64,000 nucleotides of DNA, taken from positions 1 to 64,000 of the forward strand of contig CALDCB010000011.1 in the NCBI GenBank assembly GCA_937937585.1. The letters run 5' to 3'. This DNA comes from an uncultured Coriobacteriaceae bacterium (GTDB lineage Bacteria > Actinomycetota > Coriobacteriia > Coriobacteriales > Eggerthellaceae). Both the position numbers and the translations under genes were made by a program. Below, one piece after another: positions 17,232 through 24,019 of the stretch. The notes below the pieces were generated by a model. The model worked only from the letters and a program-made list of their open reading frames with translations, had not been told where the DNA came from and searched no databases. The first letter of the stretch is position 1. Each line of letters starts with the position of its first letter.

Positions 17232-17241
17232 CGAAAACTAT

Positions 17242-17299
17242 CTCCAGTTTGTTCCAGTTTGCCGCAGTTTGCTCCAGTTAGTCCTGTTTGCATCCAGTC
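17242..17299. repeat. 10-bp-period imperfect repeat next to the att copy
   Basis: Six imperfect units in exact 10-bp register, consensus GYTCCAGTTT. One unit per helical turn puts all copies on one DNA face, as for a cooperatively binding protein. It lies 10 bp from the guaA-end copy. Confidence 0.6.
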
Positions 17300-17322
17300 T
17301 CAAAAATTGCCGCGAATCCATG

Positions 17323-17376
17323 GGGTCAAATCTGGGTCACGGTTTTTCGGGTCATCCAAGGCGATTTCGTGGGTCA
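17323..17376 (+). repeat. four GGGTCA direct repeats
   Basis: GGGTCA at 17323, 17334, 17349 and 17371; two are extended to GGGTCACGGT. All point the same way within 54 bp. Bases 17,377-17,643 hold nothing else I can identify before the AbiEii gene. Confidence 0.5.
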
Positions 17377-17643
17377 CGGTGGATCACGCCAAGCTGCGAG
17401 CAACAGCCAATGGCAACATGGACGCCATATGTCAAAGGTGGGAAAGGCAGAGAAGCTCTGCAACCCCCCTAGCTTCTACGATGGCTCCTAGATCTTCAGG
17501 CTAGCTGTCCTATCAGAAGCTCTGAGCAGTCAATGCCCGCTGCCTCAAAAGTGATCCCCAGCGTCTCGGTCCTCGCCGAAGTTGAGCTTCCGGGATTGAG
17601 GTGGATCCGCTCTACCAGGCGGCAGAATTCCATGCACGGCCAT

Positions 17644-18486
17644 TTAGGCGATGCTTGCCATGATACAACGAGCCGTCTCGCAACACTCCTGGAGGGTAAT
17701 TCCGGTGACGTACGGGTTTCTCTTCTCGTACTTGGCCCAAAGCGCCAGCATCTGTGCGTCTTGCCCCACCTCGCCGAGGACACGAGCCCAATGCGCCATC
17801 CTTTCGGCGCTGCCCCTTTTCTCGCATGTTGCCGAGACGGCGTCCTTGAGGGTGGCTGGATCGCATTCCTCACCCCGGAGCTTCCAAAGCACGTGGATGT
17901 CGTAGAAGTCGCGGGGGCGGGTGTTGGCCACTCCGCGCGAGACGACGGTCTCCAGCTTCTCGGCGAGCACCGTTTCCAAGGTGTATGCCATGAGGCTTAT
18001 GGAGCCCTCGTCGAAGAGCAGCGGGTACCTGTACTCGATGGGTGCCGGCGTGATCTTGTCGCCCGTGGTCACGTCGATGGTCAGGGGCACTGCCATCGGA
18101 GGGTACAGAGCCTTCAAATGCACACGGATGCCAGGGTAGTCGTCGGTTTCGCGGATGTCCTCGGTGCGGTCGAACTCGAAGGTCCAGTCGTCATCGGACG
18201 CGAGCCCGGCGATCTGCCGGAAGACCGACTCCGCGGACTCGTGGGTGAGGTCGAACCCCCGCACGGTCGTATCGAGGTCCATGGTCGTGCGCGAGGCAAC
18301 GCCGACGAGGGAGGAGATGAGCATGCCGCCTTTCACCACAACGTTCGGTTGCCACTTCGACTTCGAAAGCCTCTCGAGGAGCCTCTCCATCAGGTAGCTC
18401 TGCATGAGAGCCTGCGCCGGAATCCCGGCTTCCTTGGCCTTGTTGCTGATGCGCGCCTTGAGCTGCATCGCGTTCTTCGTCCTCAC
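17644..18486 (-). CDS. abiEii: AbiEii-type nucleotidyltransferase toxin
   Basis: A 280-residue protein from the GTG at 18486, which overlaps the AbiEi stop (GTGA) and has GGAGG upstream. NAMQLKARISNKAKEAGI near the start, then VVVKGGMLISSL and TTMDLDTTVRG give the GG...D-x-D nucleotidyltransferase active site of AbiEii/AbiGii toxins; ARPRDFYDIH further on is also typical. Toxins of this type modify tRNA or otherwise transfer nucleotides and stop growth during phage infection. Paired with the adjacent antitoxin as a type IV toxin-antitoxin/abortive-infection module. The length and motifs are intact. Confidence 0.88.
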   Translation of the reverse strand: MRTKNAMQLKARISNKAKEAGIPAQALMQSYLMERLLERLSKSKWQPNVVVKGGMLISSLVGVASRTTMDLDTTVRGFDLTHESAESVFRQIAGLASDDDWTFEFDRTEDIRETDDYPGIRVHLKALYPPMAVPLTIDVTTGDKITPAPIEYRYPLLFDEGSISLMAYTLETVLAEKLETVVSRGVANTRPRDFYDIHVLWKLRGEECDPATLKDAVSATCEKRGSAERMAHWARVLGEVGQDAQMLALWAKYEKRNPYVTGITLQECCETARCIMASIA

Positions 18487-19067
18487 AGGAGCACCTCCAG
18501 ACAGTTCCTGATCTTCGCCTCGACCCCGAGCCTGCGGGCATAGCCCAGGAGTTTCACGGGGTCGCGCTCTCTGCTCGCCGCGTACTTCCGCATCGCCGGG
18601 GCGACGACCTGCGAGTCGACGGCCCTCTGGCCCCGCACGATGTCGCAGAGCGTCCTCTCGACGTCGTAGGCGCGGACGGCGTTCCCGTATTGGGTCGCCA
18701 CCCGGCACGCCCCCAGATCGAGCACGTCGTCGGCGCATGTGCGGCAGGTGATGCCGGCGCCCTTGGCGGCCTTCGTGTTGAAGGACCTCGGGAAGGTCAT
18801 GGTCAGCGAGAACGGCGCGCGGTCGGTCATGCCGTGCAGGTACAGCGCCGTCTCATCCGAGAACGTGCCCTTGGAGAAGCGGTGCTGCGCTATGAACAGC
18901 GGATCCTCCCAGGTGTCGGGCAGCGCGTACAGCCCGCGGTCGACCTGGACCAGCTCGCCGGAAGCGACGGCGGCGGCCAGAAGCCTCCTTGGAATGCCTT
19001 CGGCGGTCGCCTGGGCGGAGGAGACGTAGCCGTTCGCGTTCCTCGCCATTTCCAATATTCCCATCAT
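18483..19067 (-). CDS. abiEi: AbiEi-type antitoxin and autorepressor
   Basis: A 194-residue protein. The N-terminal winged helix (about 1-50: NGYVSSAQATAEGIPRRLLAAAVASGELVQVDRGLYALP) is the AbiEi DNA-binding domain, followed by the antitoxin domain (DETALYLHGMTDR...TFPRSF). The start at 19067 follows AGAGGGA. AbiEi proteins bind inverted repeats in their own promoter, and such a repeat lies upstream at 19,086-19,129. Operon with AbiEii, 4-bp overlap. Confidence 0.88.
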   Translation of the reverse strand: MMGILEMARNANGYVSSAQATAEGIPRRLLAAAVASGELVQVDRGLYALPDTWEDPLFIAQHRFSKGTFSDETALYLHGMTDRAPFSLTMTFPRSFNTKAAKGAGITCRTCADDVLDLGACRVATQYGNAVRAYDVERTLCDIVRGQRAVDSQVVAPAMRKYAASRERDPVKLLGYARRLGVEAKIRNCLEVLL

Positions 19068-19085
19068 CGCCCGTCCCTCTTAACT

Positions 19086-19129
19086 GTACTAATTTGCTGA
19101 ATATTCTCCCACATTCAGCAAATCTGTAC
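19086..19129. promoter_or_regulatory. AbiEi operator: 17-bp-arm inverted repeat
   Basis: Left arm 19086-19102 and right arm 19113-19129 match at 15 of 17 positions (core ATTTGCTGAAT, spacer 10 bp). It lies 19 bp upstream of the AbiEi start codon. The size and place match known AbiEi autoregulatory repeats. Confidence 0.75.
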
Positions 19130-19537
19130 AACAGAGAGACTCTTTGCGCGCGTATCGCACGAGGCGAGGCGCAGGGCGGAGAACGAACCTCGCGAGCCCA
19201 AGGCAGGCTCTCGGTACCGCCCTCACGATATTCCCCTCCCTTGACGCCTTACGCCGTGCCGGCGCGATCTCCGCGCGCACGGCCTCCTTGCAGCCGATTG
19301 GTCCGCACGTCTTGCTGTGTATTTCCTTTGCGGGCATTCGATGAGAACTGCGCACGAGGGGTGCAGGCGTTTCCCACACATGGGGCCCATGCGGCGAGCC
19401 TCGGCTCCCTCCTGCACCGAAGGGGCCCATGCCCCCAAGAGTCGAGTCTTGCTTGTCGGAATGACAGGTTCTGCAAATAGCAGATGGGATCCCTGGATGG
19501 GCATCTTCGCCCTGTTGGGGGGGTGCGCCGGATTTCC
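19130..19537. other. about 400 bp without a gene; 11-bp direct repeat
   Basis: No convincing gene. GGGGCCCATGC is repeated exactly at 19382-19392 and 19422-19432, 40 bp apart. A toxin partner for the antitoxin at 19,538-19,732 would be expected here on the minus strand, but no frame looks like RelE, YafQ or another small toxin. Confidence 0.4.
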
Positions 19538-19732
19538 TTACCCAGGCTTCTCGCTGCCGCGCTCGACGGCGGGCCTTGCGGTTACCTCGAAGGGAATCCC
19601 CCTCTCCCTCACGGCCTGCTTGAGGAACATGTTGATCGCCTGGGTGGTGCTGATACCGAGCTCCGAGAAGAGTTTCGCCGCGTCGTCCCTCGTCTGCCTT
19701 TCCATGCGTACGGTGACGTTGACCGTCTCCAT
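19538..19732 (-). CDS. RelB/DinJ-family antitoxin, no toxin adjacent
   Basis: A 64-residue protein: METVNVTVRMERQTRDDAAKLFSELGISTTQAINMFLKQAVRERGIPFEV. The short beta strand and RHH helices with S-x-T-x-A-I-N-M-F-L-x-Q are diagnostic of RelB/DinJ antitoxins. GGGAGG precedes the ATG. The usual downstream RelE/YafQ toxin is missing, so it is a solitary antitoxin, either a remnant or an anti-addiction gene acting on a toxin elsewhere. Confidence 0.8.
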   Translation of the reverse strand: METVNVTVRMERQTRDDAAKLFSELGISTTQAINMFLKQAVRERGIPFEVTARPAVERGSEKPG

Positions 19733-19810
19733 GCGGACCTCCCTGCCTCATATGTGCGCTTCACGGCGATTGTACGTGCGGCAGACGAGATATTCCTAGA
19801 ACTCGTCATG

Positions 19811-19832
19811 ACGTGACGGATATCCGTCACGT
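19811..19832. promoter_or_regulatory. 22-bp perfect palindrome upstream of the relB-like gene
   Basis: A perfect 22-bp palindrome centred on GATATC with outer ACGTGACG half-sites. It lies 79 bp upstream of the antitoxin start, without a T run. Most likely a regulator site. Whether the antitoxin itself binds it is unknown. Confidence 0.5.
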
Positions 19833-19870
19833 GGTGACTGGAATACGCCGTGGCCCTCTCCCATACACAA

Positions 19871-19909
19871 AGATAGCACCCATGATGCAGTGCGTCATGG
19901 GTGCTATCT
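19871..19909. repeat. perfect 15-bp-stem hairpin
   Basis: Arms 19871-19885 and 19895-19909 (AGATAGCACCCATGA and complement) with a 9-nt loop. The flanks are not T-rich, apart from a weak CTTTGTG on the minus side. It lies 35 bp from the guaA-end copy at 19,944, parallel to the terminators near the other two copies. Confidence 0.6.
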
Positions 19910-19918
19910 AGCCTGTCT

Positions 19919-19938
19919 TGCACGTATGCTGCACGTAT
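19919..19938 (+). repeat. TGCACGTAT direct repeat pair, 11-bp spacing
   Basis: TGCACGTAT at 19919-19927 and 19930-19938, spaced 11 bp, ending 5 bp before the guaA-end copy. Candidate arm-type sites on the segment B side of the core. Confidence 0.5.
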
Positions 19939-19943
19939 TTTTT

Positions 19944-19958
19944 CTACTCCCACTCGAC
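19944..19958 (-). other. attachment-site copy: duplicated guaA 3' end (VEWE-stop)
   Basis: On the minus strand this reads GTC-GAG-TGG-GAG-TAG = V-E-W-E-stop, the GuaA C-terminus with a conservative Ile-to-Val change. Twelve bases, CTACTCCCACTC, are identical to the copy at 17,214. It marks the probable left boundary of element A. Confidence 0.65.
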
Positions 19959-20040
19959 TGAGAATTCGATGGCTGTTATAGCTCGTCGTGTCTCTATCTG
20001 TACTTTCATGCTCTGTCGTCTACGCAGTATCAGATTCACT

Positions 20041-20059
20041 TGCACTCATTCTGCACTCA
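20041..20059 (-). repeat. left arm-type sites of element A
   Basis: TGCACTCA (TGAGTGCA on the minus strand) at 20041-20048 and 20052-20059, spaced 11 bp. The same TGAGTRCA motif recurs, also at 11-bp spacing, at the other end of the element (28,411-28,474). A single TTACTCCC is at 20069. No gene in 19,733-20,083. Confidence 0.6.
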
Positions 20060-20083
20060 CGAGCAAGATTACTCCCGATGCTC

Positions 20084-21271
20084 TTAAGAGGAAGCTTTTC
20101 CAGTGCTTGGGTCTAGCGTCTTGACCAGGTTGCCAGCCAAATCTTTGAGAGAATTCTTGCCCTGTTCACTGCTGGCGAAACCCTCAATGACCTCGGTCAC
20201 TTTCCCGACGAACTCGCTGTTCAGCTTCTGCTCCATGAAGTCGCGGATCGCATCAACGTCCTTCGCGCTCATTTCGCCGAGATATACCTTCTCGAAGACA
20301 AACGCCGAGCCTTCGCCAATGGCAGCGACGATAGCTGCCGCGACGATAGCATTTATAACTTCTCCTGCAAGGTTGACGCCTGGTATCGCCTTCAGCGCAC
20401 TGATGGCGGCCTTAGCGGCAATGCTTGCCGTGCCCACATCAAGAATGGTGTCCATGATTTTCTGCGCATCATCGCCATCGGGTATTTCGTAGATCTTTCG
20501 CAGCGCTGTAACGAGTCCGCTTTCGACAGGAACGAGGATAGCGGCATCAGCGAAGGGCAGCGGGATCGCACCGACGGCTCCGCCTGCCGCAGTCGATGCA
20601 GTTATGACGCTTTGAGCCATCGCGCGCTTGCGTTTCAGCTTGAACGAAGCGATATCGTTCGTAGCTGCCCTTAAGCCTTCTGGCAGGACGGCATTAGTGG
20701 CATCGATGAGCTCCATGATTCCCTCGGGCGACGCGAAGGCCGTGTCGTTGAGCGTATAGGTTTGAGCTACGACGGGAACCACCGCCTTGAGGTTCTTCGC
20801 ATATCGCTTTTGCTGGGCGAATGCGTTATGAACCATCTGGACGTTCTCAGCTCGTTCGGGAATGGAGTAGGATTTCGTGATTACAACGATCACGGGCACC
20901 GATTCCCACATTTTCGTAGCTTTTGATAGGTTCTTGATGGCTTCGGGAAACAGTTTTCTGGAAGTTCCATCGATGCAGAACCAGATGGCGTTTATCTGCC
21001 TATCCTCGTTGCCATCCTTGGCACTCTCTTTCGACCATTTTTTGACGGCCTTGATAGCTTTCGCCCTTTTGAGGAAGGACGGCTCAAACCCGATGGTGTC
21101 TATGAGCTGGAAGGGTACCTTCTTTGCGGGGTAAATCTCCAGAGCGCTGGTTGTTCCCGAAATGCCCCAACCTACCCTTGCGGCGATTTCGTCTTCGTCG
21201 AGAAAGGCGTTGATGAGGGTCTATTTTCCAACGCCCGAGTTGCCGATTACCAATACATTGCCAGCTGTCAT
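20084..21271 (-). pseudogene. GTPase with DUF697-like C-terminus, amber codon in the P-loop
   Basis: The reading frame from ATG 21271 (AAAGGA upstream) gives M-T-A-G-N-V-L-V-I-G-N-S-G-V-G-K then TAG (21223-21221) then T-L-I-N-A-F-L, continuing open for a further 378 codons. The amber codon replaces the Ser/Thr of G-x-x-x-x-G-K-[ST]. TCG to TAG is a single change. Downstream parts are intact: LIDTIGFEP (G3 DxxG region), VPVIVVITKS, and a hydrophobic C-terminal region (AIPLPFADAAILVPVESG) like DUF697 GTPases. A restart at ATG 20911 would lack the nucleotide-binding site. It is either a recent nonsense allele, a sequencing error or a read-through gene. Confidence 0.75.
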
Positions 21272-21350
21272 TTATTCGAATCCTTTCTACGCGGCTCCAC
21301 TCCCTATAGGGCGTGCAATTTCTGCGAGCTCGGACGGTGGATTGCTTCAT

Positions 21351-21863
21351 TTACTCGTGGTTCCCCGCGCCATCCCTCAGCCTGGCTCGTTCCAGCACTT
21401 CGAGGGCATCTTCGCCATCGTCCCAGGTCTGCTTCCACTCGTCGTATTCAGCCTGGGTGATTTCTTTGCTGTCGAGCTTCTGGCGCATCCTGTTCCATTC
21501 GTTGAGCAGCCCGGATATCCTTTTCGCATCCCCGATCGGCTCGACGCTCAGGTGGCCAAGCGCCGCCTCGTCCACCCCTGGCTTCAGGTGGAAGGCCTCC
21601 TCGCTCTGCAGCAAGGCGTAGCAGAACTCCGTGCTGTTCAGGAATTCCGGCGCGGTCAGGTACTCGCTGCGGACGCCGAACGCCTTGGCTATGCGGTCGA
21701 TGATCTCGCGCTTGGGCATGCGGTCGCCCAGCTCGTAGCTGCGGAACGCGCTCTCCGTCACGAAGGACTTCTCTGCGGCTTCGCGCTGTGTCCAGCACCG
21801 CTTCAATCGCAGGTTGCGGATTCGCCTGCCCAGCAAGGACGAGGGTTCTTTCTTCTTGAGCAC
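21351..21863 (-). CDS. XRE-family repressor of element A
   Basis: A 170-residue protein from the GTG at 21863, supported by GAGAGGAG upstream. The helix-turn-helix is at about 10-65 (LGRRIRNLRLKRCWTQREAAEKSFVTESAFRSYELGDRMPKR). The C-terminal region, RMRQKLDSKEITQAEYDEWKQTW, matches the element C repressor. Divergent from xis-int-RHH across three TCAC-N6-GTGA operators. It is expected to hold the integrase operon off. Longer upstream in-frame sequence crosses its own promoter and is not coding. Confidence 0.85.
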   Translation of the reverse strand: MLKKKEPSSLLGRRIRNLRLKRCWTQREAAEKSFVTESAFRSYELGDRMPKREIIDRIAKAFGVRSEYLTAPEFLNSTEFCYALLQSEEAFHLKPGVDEAALGHLSVEPIGDAKRISGLLNEWNRMRQKLDSKEITQAEYDEWKQTWDDGEDALEVLERARLRDGAGNHE

Positions 21864-21949
21864 GGTTGAGGCTCCTCTCGCGGACTCGTTGGTCGAACGT
21901 ACGCTGCGGCACCCGGCAATAACATGGGGCACACAGCGGCAATGGCGCA

Positions 21950-21978
21950 ATTCTAACACCTCACAAGAACGTGAGCAA
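21950..21978 (-). promoter_or_regulatory. leftward promoter for the XRE repressor (element A)
   Basis: Minus strand: -35 TTGCTC (21978-21973), 17-bp spacer, -10 TAGAAT (21955-21950). Operator copy 1 (21961-21974) lies in the spacer and touches the -35. Confidence 0.55.
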
Positions 21979-22050
21979 TTTTCCGAGAATCTGTTGACAT
22001 CACATAAACGTGAGGTTATGTTGACAACGTCAAAGCTCACGAATACGTGA
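21961..22050. promoter_or_regulatory. triple TCAC-N6-GTGA operator
   Basis: Inverted half-sites TCAC-N6-GTGA at 21961-21974, 22000-22013 and 22037-22050. Two copies extend to CTCAC...GTGAG. Half-site spacing is 10 bp, and copy spacing is 39 and 37 bp. Same design as the element C operators, with a different half-site and one identical spacer (gaatac). Confidence 0.75.
21994..22022 (+). promoter_or_regulatory. rightward promoter for xis-int-RHH (element A)
   Basis: -35 TTGACA (21994-21999), 17-bp spacer, -10 TATGTT (22017-22022). Operator copy 2 lies inside the spacer and copy 3 just downstream, so repressor binding should exclude RNA polymerase. Confidence 0.65.
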
Positions 22051-22074
22051 GGTAACCAAACGAAAGGAACGGAG

Positions 22075-22311
22075 ATGAACGCAAAGCTGATAGGCGTGGA
22101 CGAGGTGTGCGAGCAGCTGAACGTGTCCCGGGCGTACGCCTACAAGGTGATCCGAAAGCTCAACGCGGAGATGCAGGAAAACGGCTGTCTGGTGGTGCCG
22201 GGGAAGGTCAGCCGCAGCTTCTTCGAGGAGCGCTTCTTCGGCGCGGAAGCCCGCGATGCCGGCAGCAAAGCCGAGCCTGCGGCGGAAAAGGGAGGCCGAA
22301 ATGTCGGTTAG
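22075..22311 (+). CDS. excisionase-like HTH protein of element A
   Basis: A 78-residue protein. LIGVDEVCEQLNVSRAYAYKVIRKLNAEMQENG is a MerR/Xis-type helix-turn-helix equal in position and spacing to the element C protein. The C-terminus is longer (ARDAGSKAEPAAEKGGRNVG) and overlaps the integrase start by 11 nt. AAAGGA precedes the ATG. Predicted recombination directionality factor. Confidence 0.75.
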   Translation: MNAKLIGVDEVCEQLNVSRAYAYKVIRKLNAEMQENGCLVVPGKVSRSFFEERFFGAEARDAGSKAEPAAEKGGRNVG

Positions 22312-23425
22312 CAAGGACAAAGCCCGGGGCACCTATTACGTGCAGTGCCGGTACCGCGACTGGCAGGGCAAGCAGTGCAAGAAGACCAAGCGCGGCTTCA
22401 CCAGCGAGCGCGCCGCCCGAAGATGGGAGCACGATTTCCTGCTGCGCATCGAGGGAGCGCCGACCATGACCTTCGCTGACTTCTACCGGGTCTACCGAGA
22501 GGACGTCTCCCCGCGCCTGCGCCGAAGCACTTGGAACACAAAGGCCGCGATGATCGAGACGAAGATTCTGCCCTACTTCGAGGCCAAGCCCATCAACGAG
22601 ATCGCCTCGACGGACGTCATCGCCTGGGAAAACGAGCTGATGGAGCTGCGGACCAGCAACGGACTGCCGCTCAGCCCGACCTACCTGCACAGCATCTGCA
22701 ACCAGTTCTCCGCCATCATGAACCATGCCGTGAGGCACTACGGCCTGGCATCCAACCCCATGCAGAAGGTCGGCAAGATCGGCGAGAAGAACGCCGACGA
22801 GATGAACTTCTGGACTAAGGAGGAGTACCTCCGCTTCAGCCGCGAGCTGCGCGACAAGCCCGCGTCCCACATGGCGTTCGAGATCCTGTACTGGTGCGGC
22901 CTGCGCGTGGGCGAGCTGCTGGCGCTAACGCCCCGGGACTTCGACTTCGCTCGCCGCACGGTGTCGGTGACGAAGTCCTACCAGCGCATCGGCCGCGAGG
23001 ACGTGATAACCGCCCCGAAGACCAGGAAATCGGTGAGGACCATCGTGATGCCCGAGTTCCTGGCCGAGGAGATGCGCGATTACCTCGCGTGCCTTCGAGG
23101 CATCGCCGAGGACGAGCGGATATTCCGCTATACCAAGGGCTTCCTGCGCGCGGAGATGCACCGCGGTTGCAAAGCATGCGGCATGGAGCCCATCCGCATC
23201 CATGACCTGCGCCACAGCCACGTGAGCCTTCTCATCGAGCTCGGCTACTCGGCGCTTGCCATCGCCGACCGCATGGGACACGAGAGCACCGAGGTGACCA
23301 TGCGCTACGCCCACCTGTTCCCGAACAAGCAGCAGGAAATGGCAGCCGACCTGAACATACAGCGCGAAGCCAGCGCCGAATACAGCCCGATGAGAGCCTT
23401 GAAGGAGGCGAAAGGCGATGAGTAG
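22301..23425 (+). CDS. tyrosine integrase of element A
   Basis: A 374-residue recombinase from ATG 22301 (GGGAGG upstream). Arm-binding domain TYYVQCRYRDWQGK...TKRGFTSE, core-binding domain about 58-145, catalytic R202, H301-x-x-R304, H327, Y336, the same residue numbers as the element C enzyme, and a 20-residue C-terminal extension. The two integrases look roughly half identical, so both elements share an ancestor but are not recent duplicates. Expected to act at the guaA cores at 19,944 and 28,728. Confidence 0.93.
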   Translation: MSVSKDKARGTYYVQCRYRDWQGKQCKKTKRGFTSERAARRWEHDFLLRIEGAPTMTFADFYRVYREDVSPRLRRSTWNTKAAMIETKILPYFEAKPINEIASTDVIAWENELMELRTSNGLPLSPTYLHSICNQFSAIMNHAVRHYGLASNPMQKVGKIGEKNADEMNFWTKEEYLRFSRELRDKPASHMAFEILYWCGLRVGELLALTPRDFDFARRTVSVTKSYQRIGREDVITAPKTRKSVRTIVMPEFLAEEMRDYLACLRGIAEDERIFRYTKGFLRAEMHRGCKACGMEPIRIHDLRHSHVSLLIELGYSALAIADRMGHESTEVTMRYAHLFPNKQQEMAADLNIQREASAEYSPMRALKEAKGDE

Positions 23426-23798
23426 GAAGAACCTGGACGAGCACGGGCGCCTGCGCAGCAAGACGGTAGCGTTCCGCGTGTCGCCCGAAGAGGGCCGGAA
23501 GCTGGATGCGATCGTGGCCATGAGCGGCCTGACAAAGCAGGACTACATCGCGGCGCGGCTGATGTGCCAGGAAGTGACTGTGGTTCCCAGCAGCCGCGTG
23601 CAGAAGGGTATGGAAGAGGGCATGCAGATGGTCTATCTCGAGCTTTTGCGCTTGGGGGAAGGCGACGAGGTGCAGCCCGAGGTGCTTGACGTGATTCGCC
23701 TGCTCGCAGCGCTTTTCGAGGGCTTCGGTGGCGAAGGCGCCCCCGCCGCGCATTGTTCGCCCCGGGACGCTCTCTTGCACATGGAGCGGGGCGATTAG
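23418..23798 (+). CDS. RHH protein of the integrase module (MobC-like), element A
   Basis: A 126-residue protein, ATG 23418 overlapping the integrase stop, with AGGAGG upstream. SKTVAFRVSPEEGRKLDAIVAMSGLTKQDYIAARL parallels SKTMAFRCTPEEH...QDYIIAKL in element C. The third gene of a conserved xis-int-RHH trio. The function (relaxosome accessory or regulator) is inferred. Confidence 0.65.
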   Translation: MSRKNLDEHGRLRSKTVAFRVSPEEGRKLDAIVAMSGLTKQDYIAARLMCQEVTVVPSSRVQKGMEEGMQMVYLELLRLGEGDEVQPEVLDVIRLLAALFEGFGGEGAPAAHCSPRDALLHMERGD

Positions 23799-23800
23799 CG

Positions 23801-24019
23801 ATGTCCTATTTCGGAATGATCGAGGAACGAAGGCGCAGGCTGCGCGATCACGGCTTCGAGGGCGAGCCGAGGGGCGAGCAGCTCGTCGACTACGCGCTCT
23901 CGCTGGAAGACCGCCTCGACGCCGTATGCGCGGCGACGGGCCTGCAGCTTCGCCAGGATGCCCGCGGCAGGTGGTTCGCCGCAGCCGCGCAGGAGAGGGC
24001 GGATCGATGGCCGCGCTAG
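23801..24019 (+). CDS. small hypothetical protein (72 aa)
   Basis: MSYFGMIEERRRRLRDHGFEG..., a charged, helical, soluble protein. It starts two bases after the preceding stop and overlaps the next gene by 13 nt, so the spacing supports a real gene. I do not recognise a family. Possibly a replication accessory given the following ATPase. Confidence 0.5.
   Translation: MSYFGMIEERRRRLRDHGFEGEPRGEQLVDYALSLEDRLDAVCAATGLQLRQDARGRWFAAAAQERADRWPR

Noticed and set aside
17242..17376. CRISPR-like array
   Set aside because: Repeat units are 6-10 bp without unique spacers of constant length, and no cas gene is present.
17496..17873. Minus-strand frame with a tail (FCRLVERIHLNPG...) recalling a recombinase C-terminus
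   Set aside because: It overlaps the AbiEii 3' end, has no catalytic part and the resemblance is weak.
19130..19537. RelE/YafQ toxin partner for the orphan antitoxin
   Set aside because: All frames here lack the compact basic fold and key residues of such toxins and run in Arg/Pro-rich noise.
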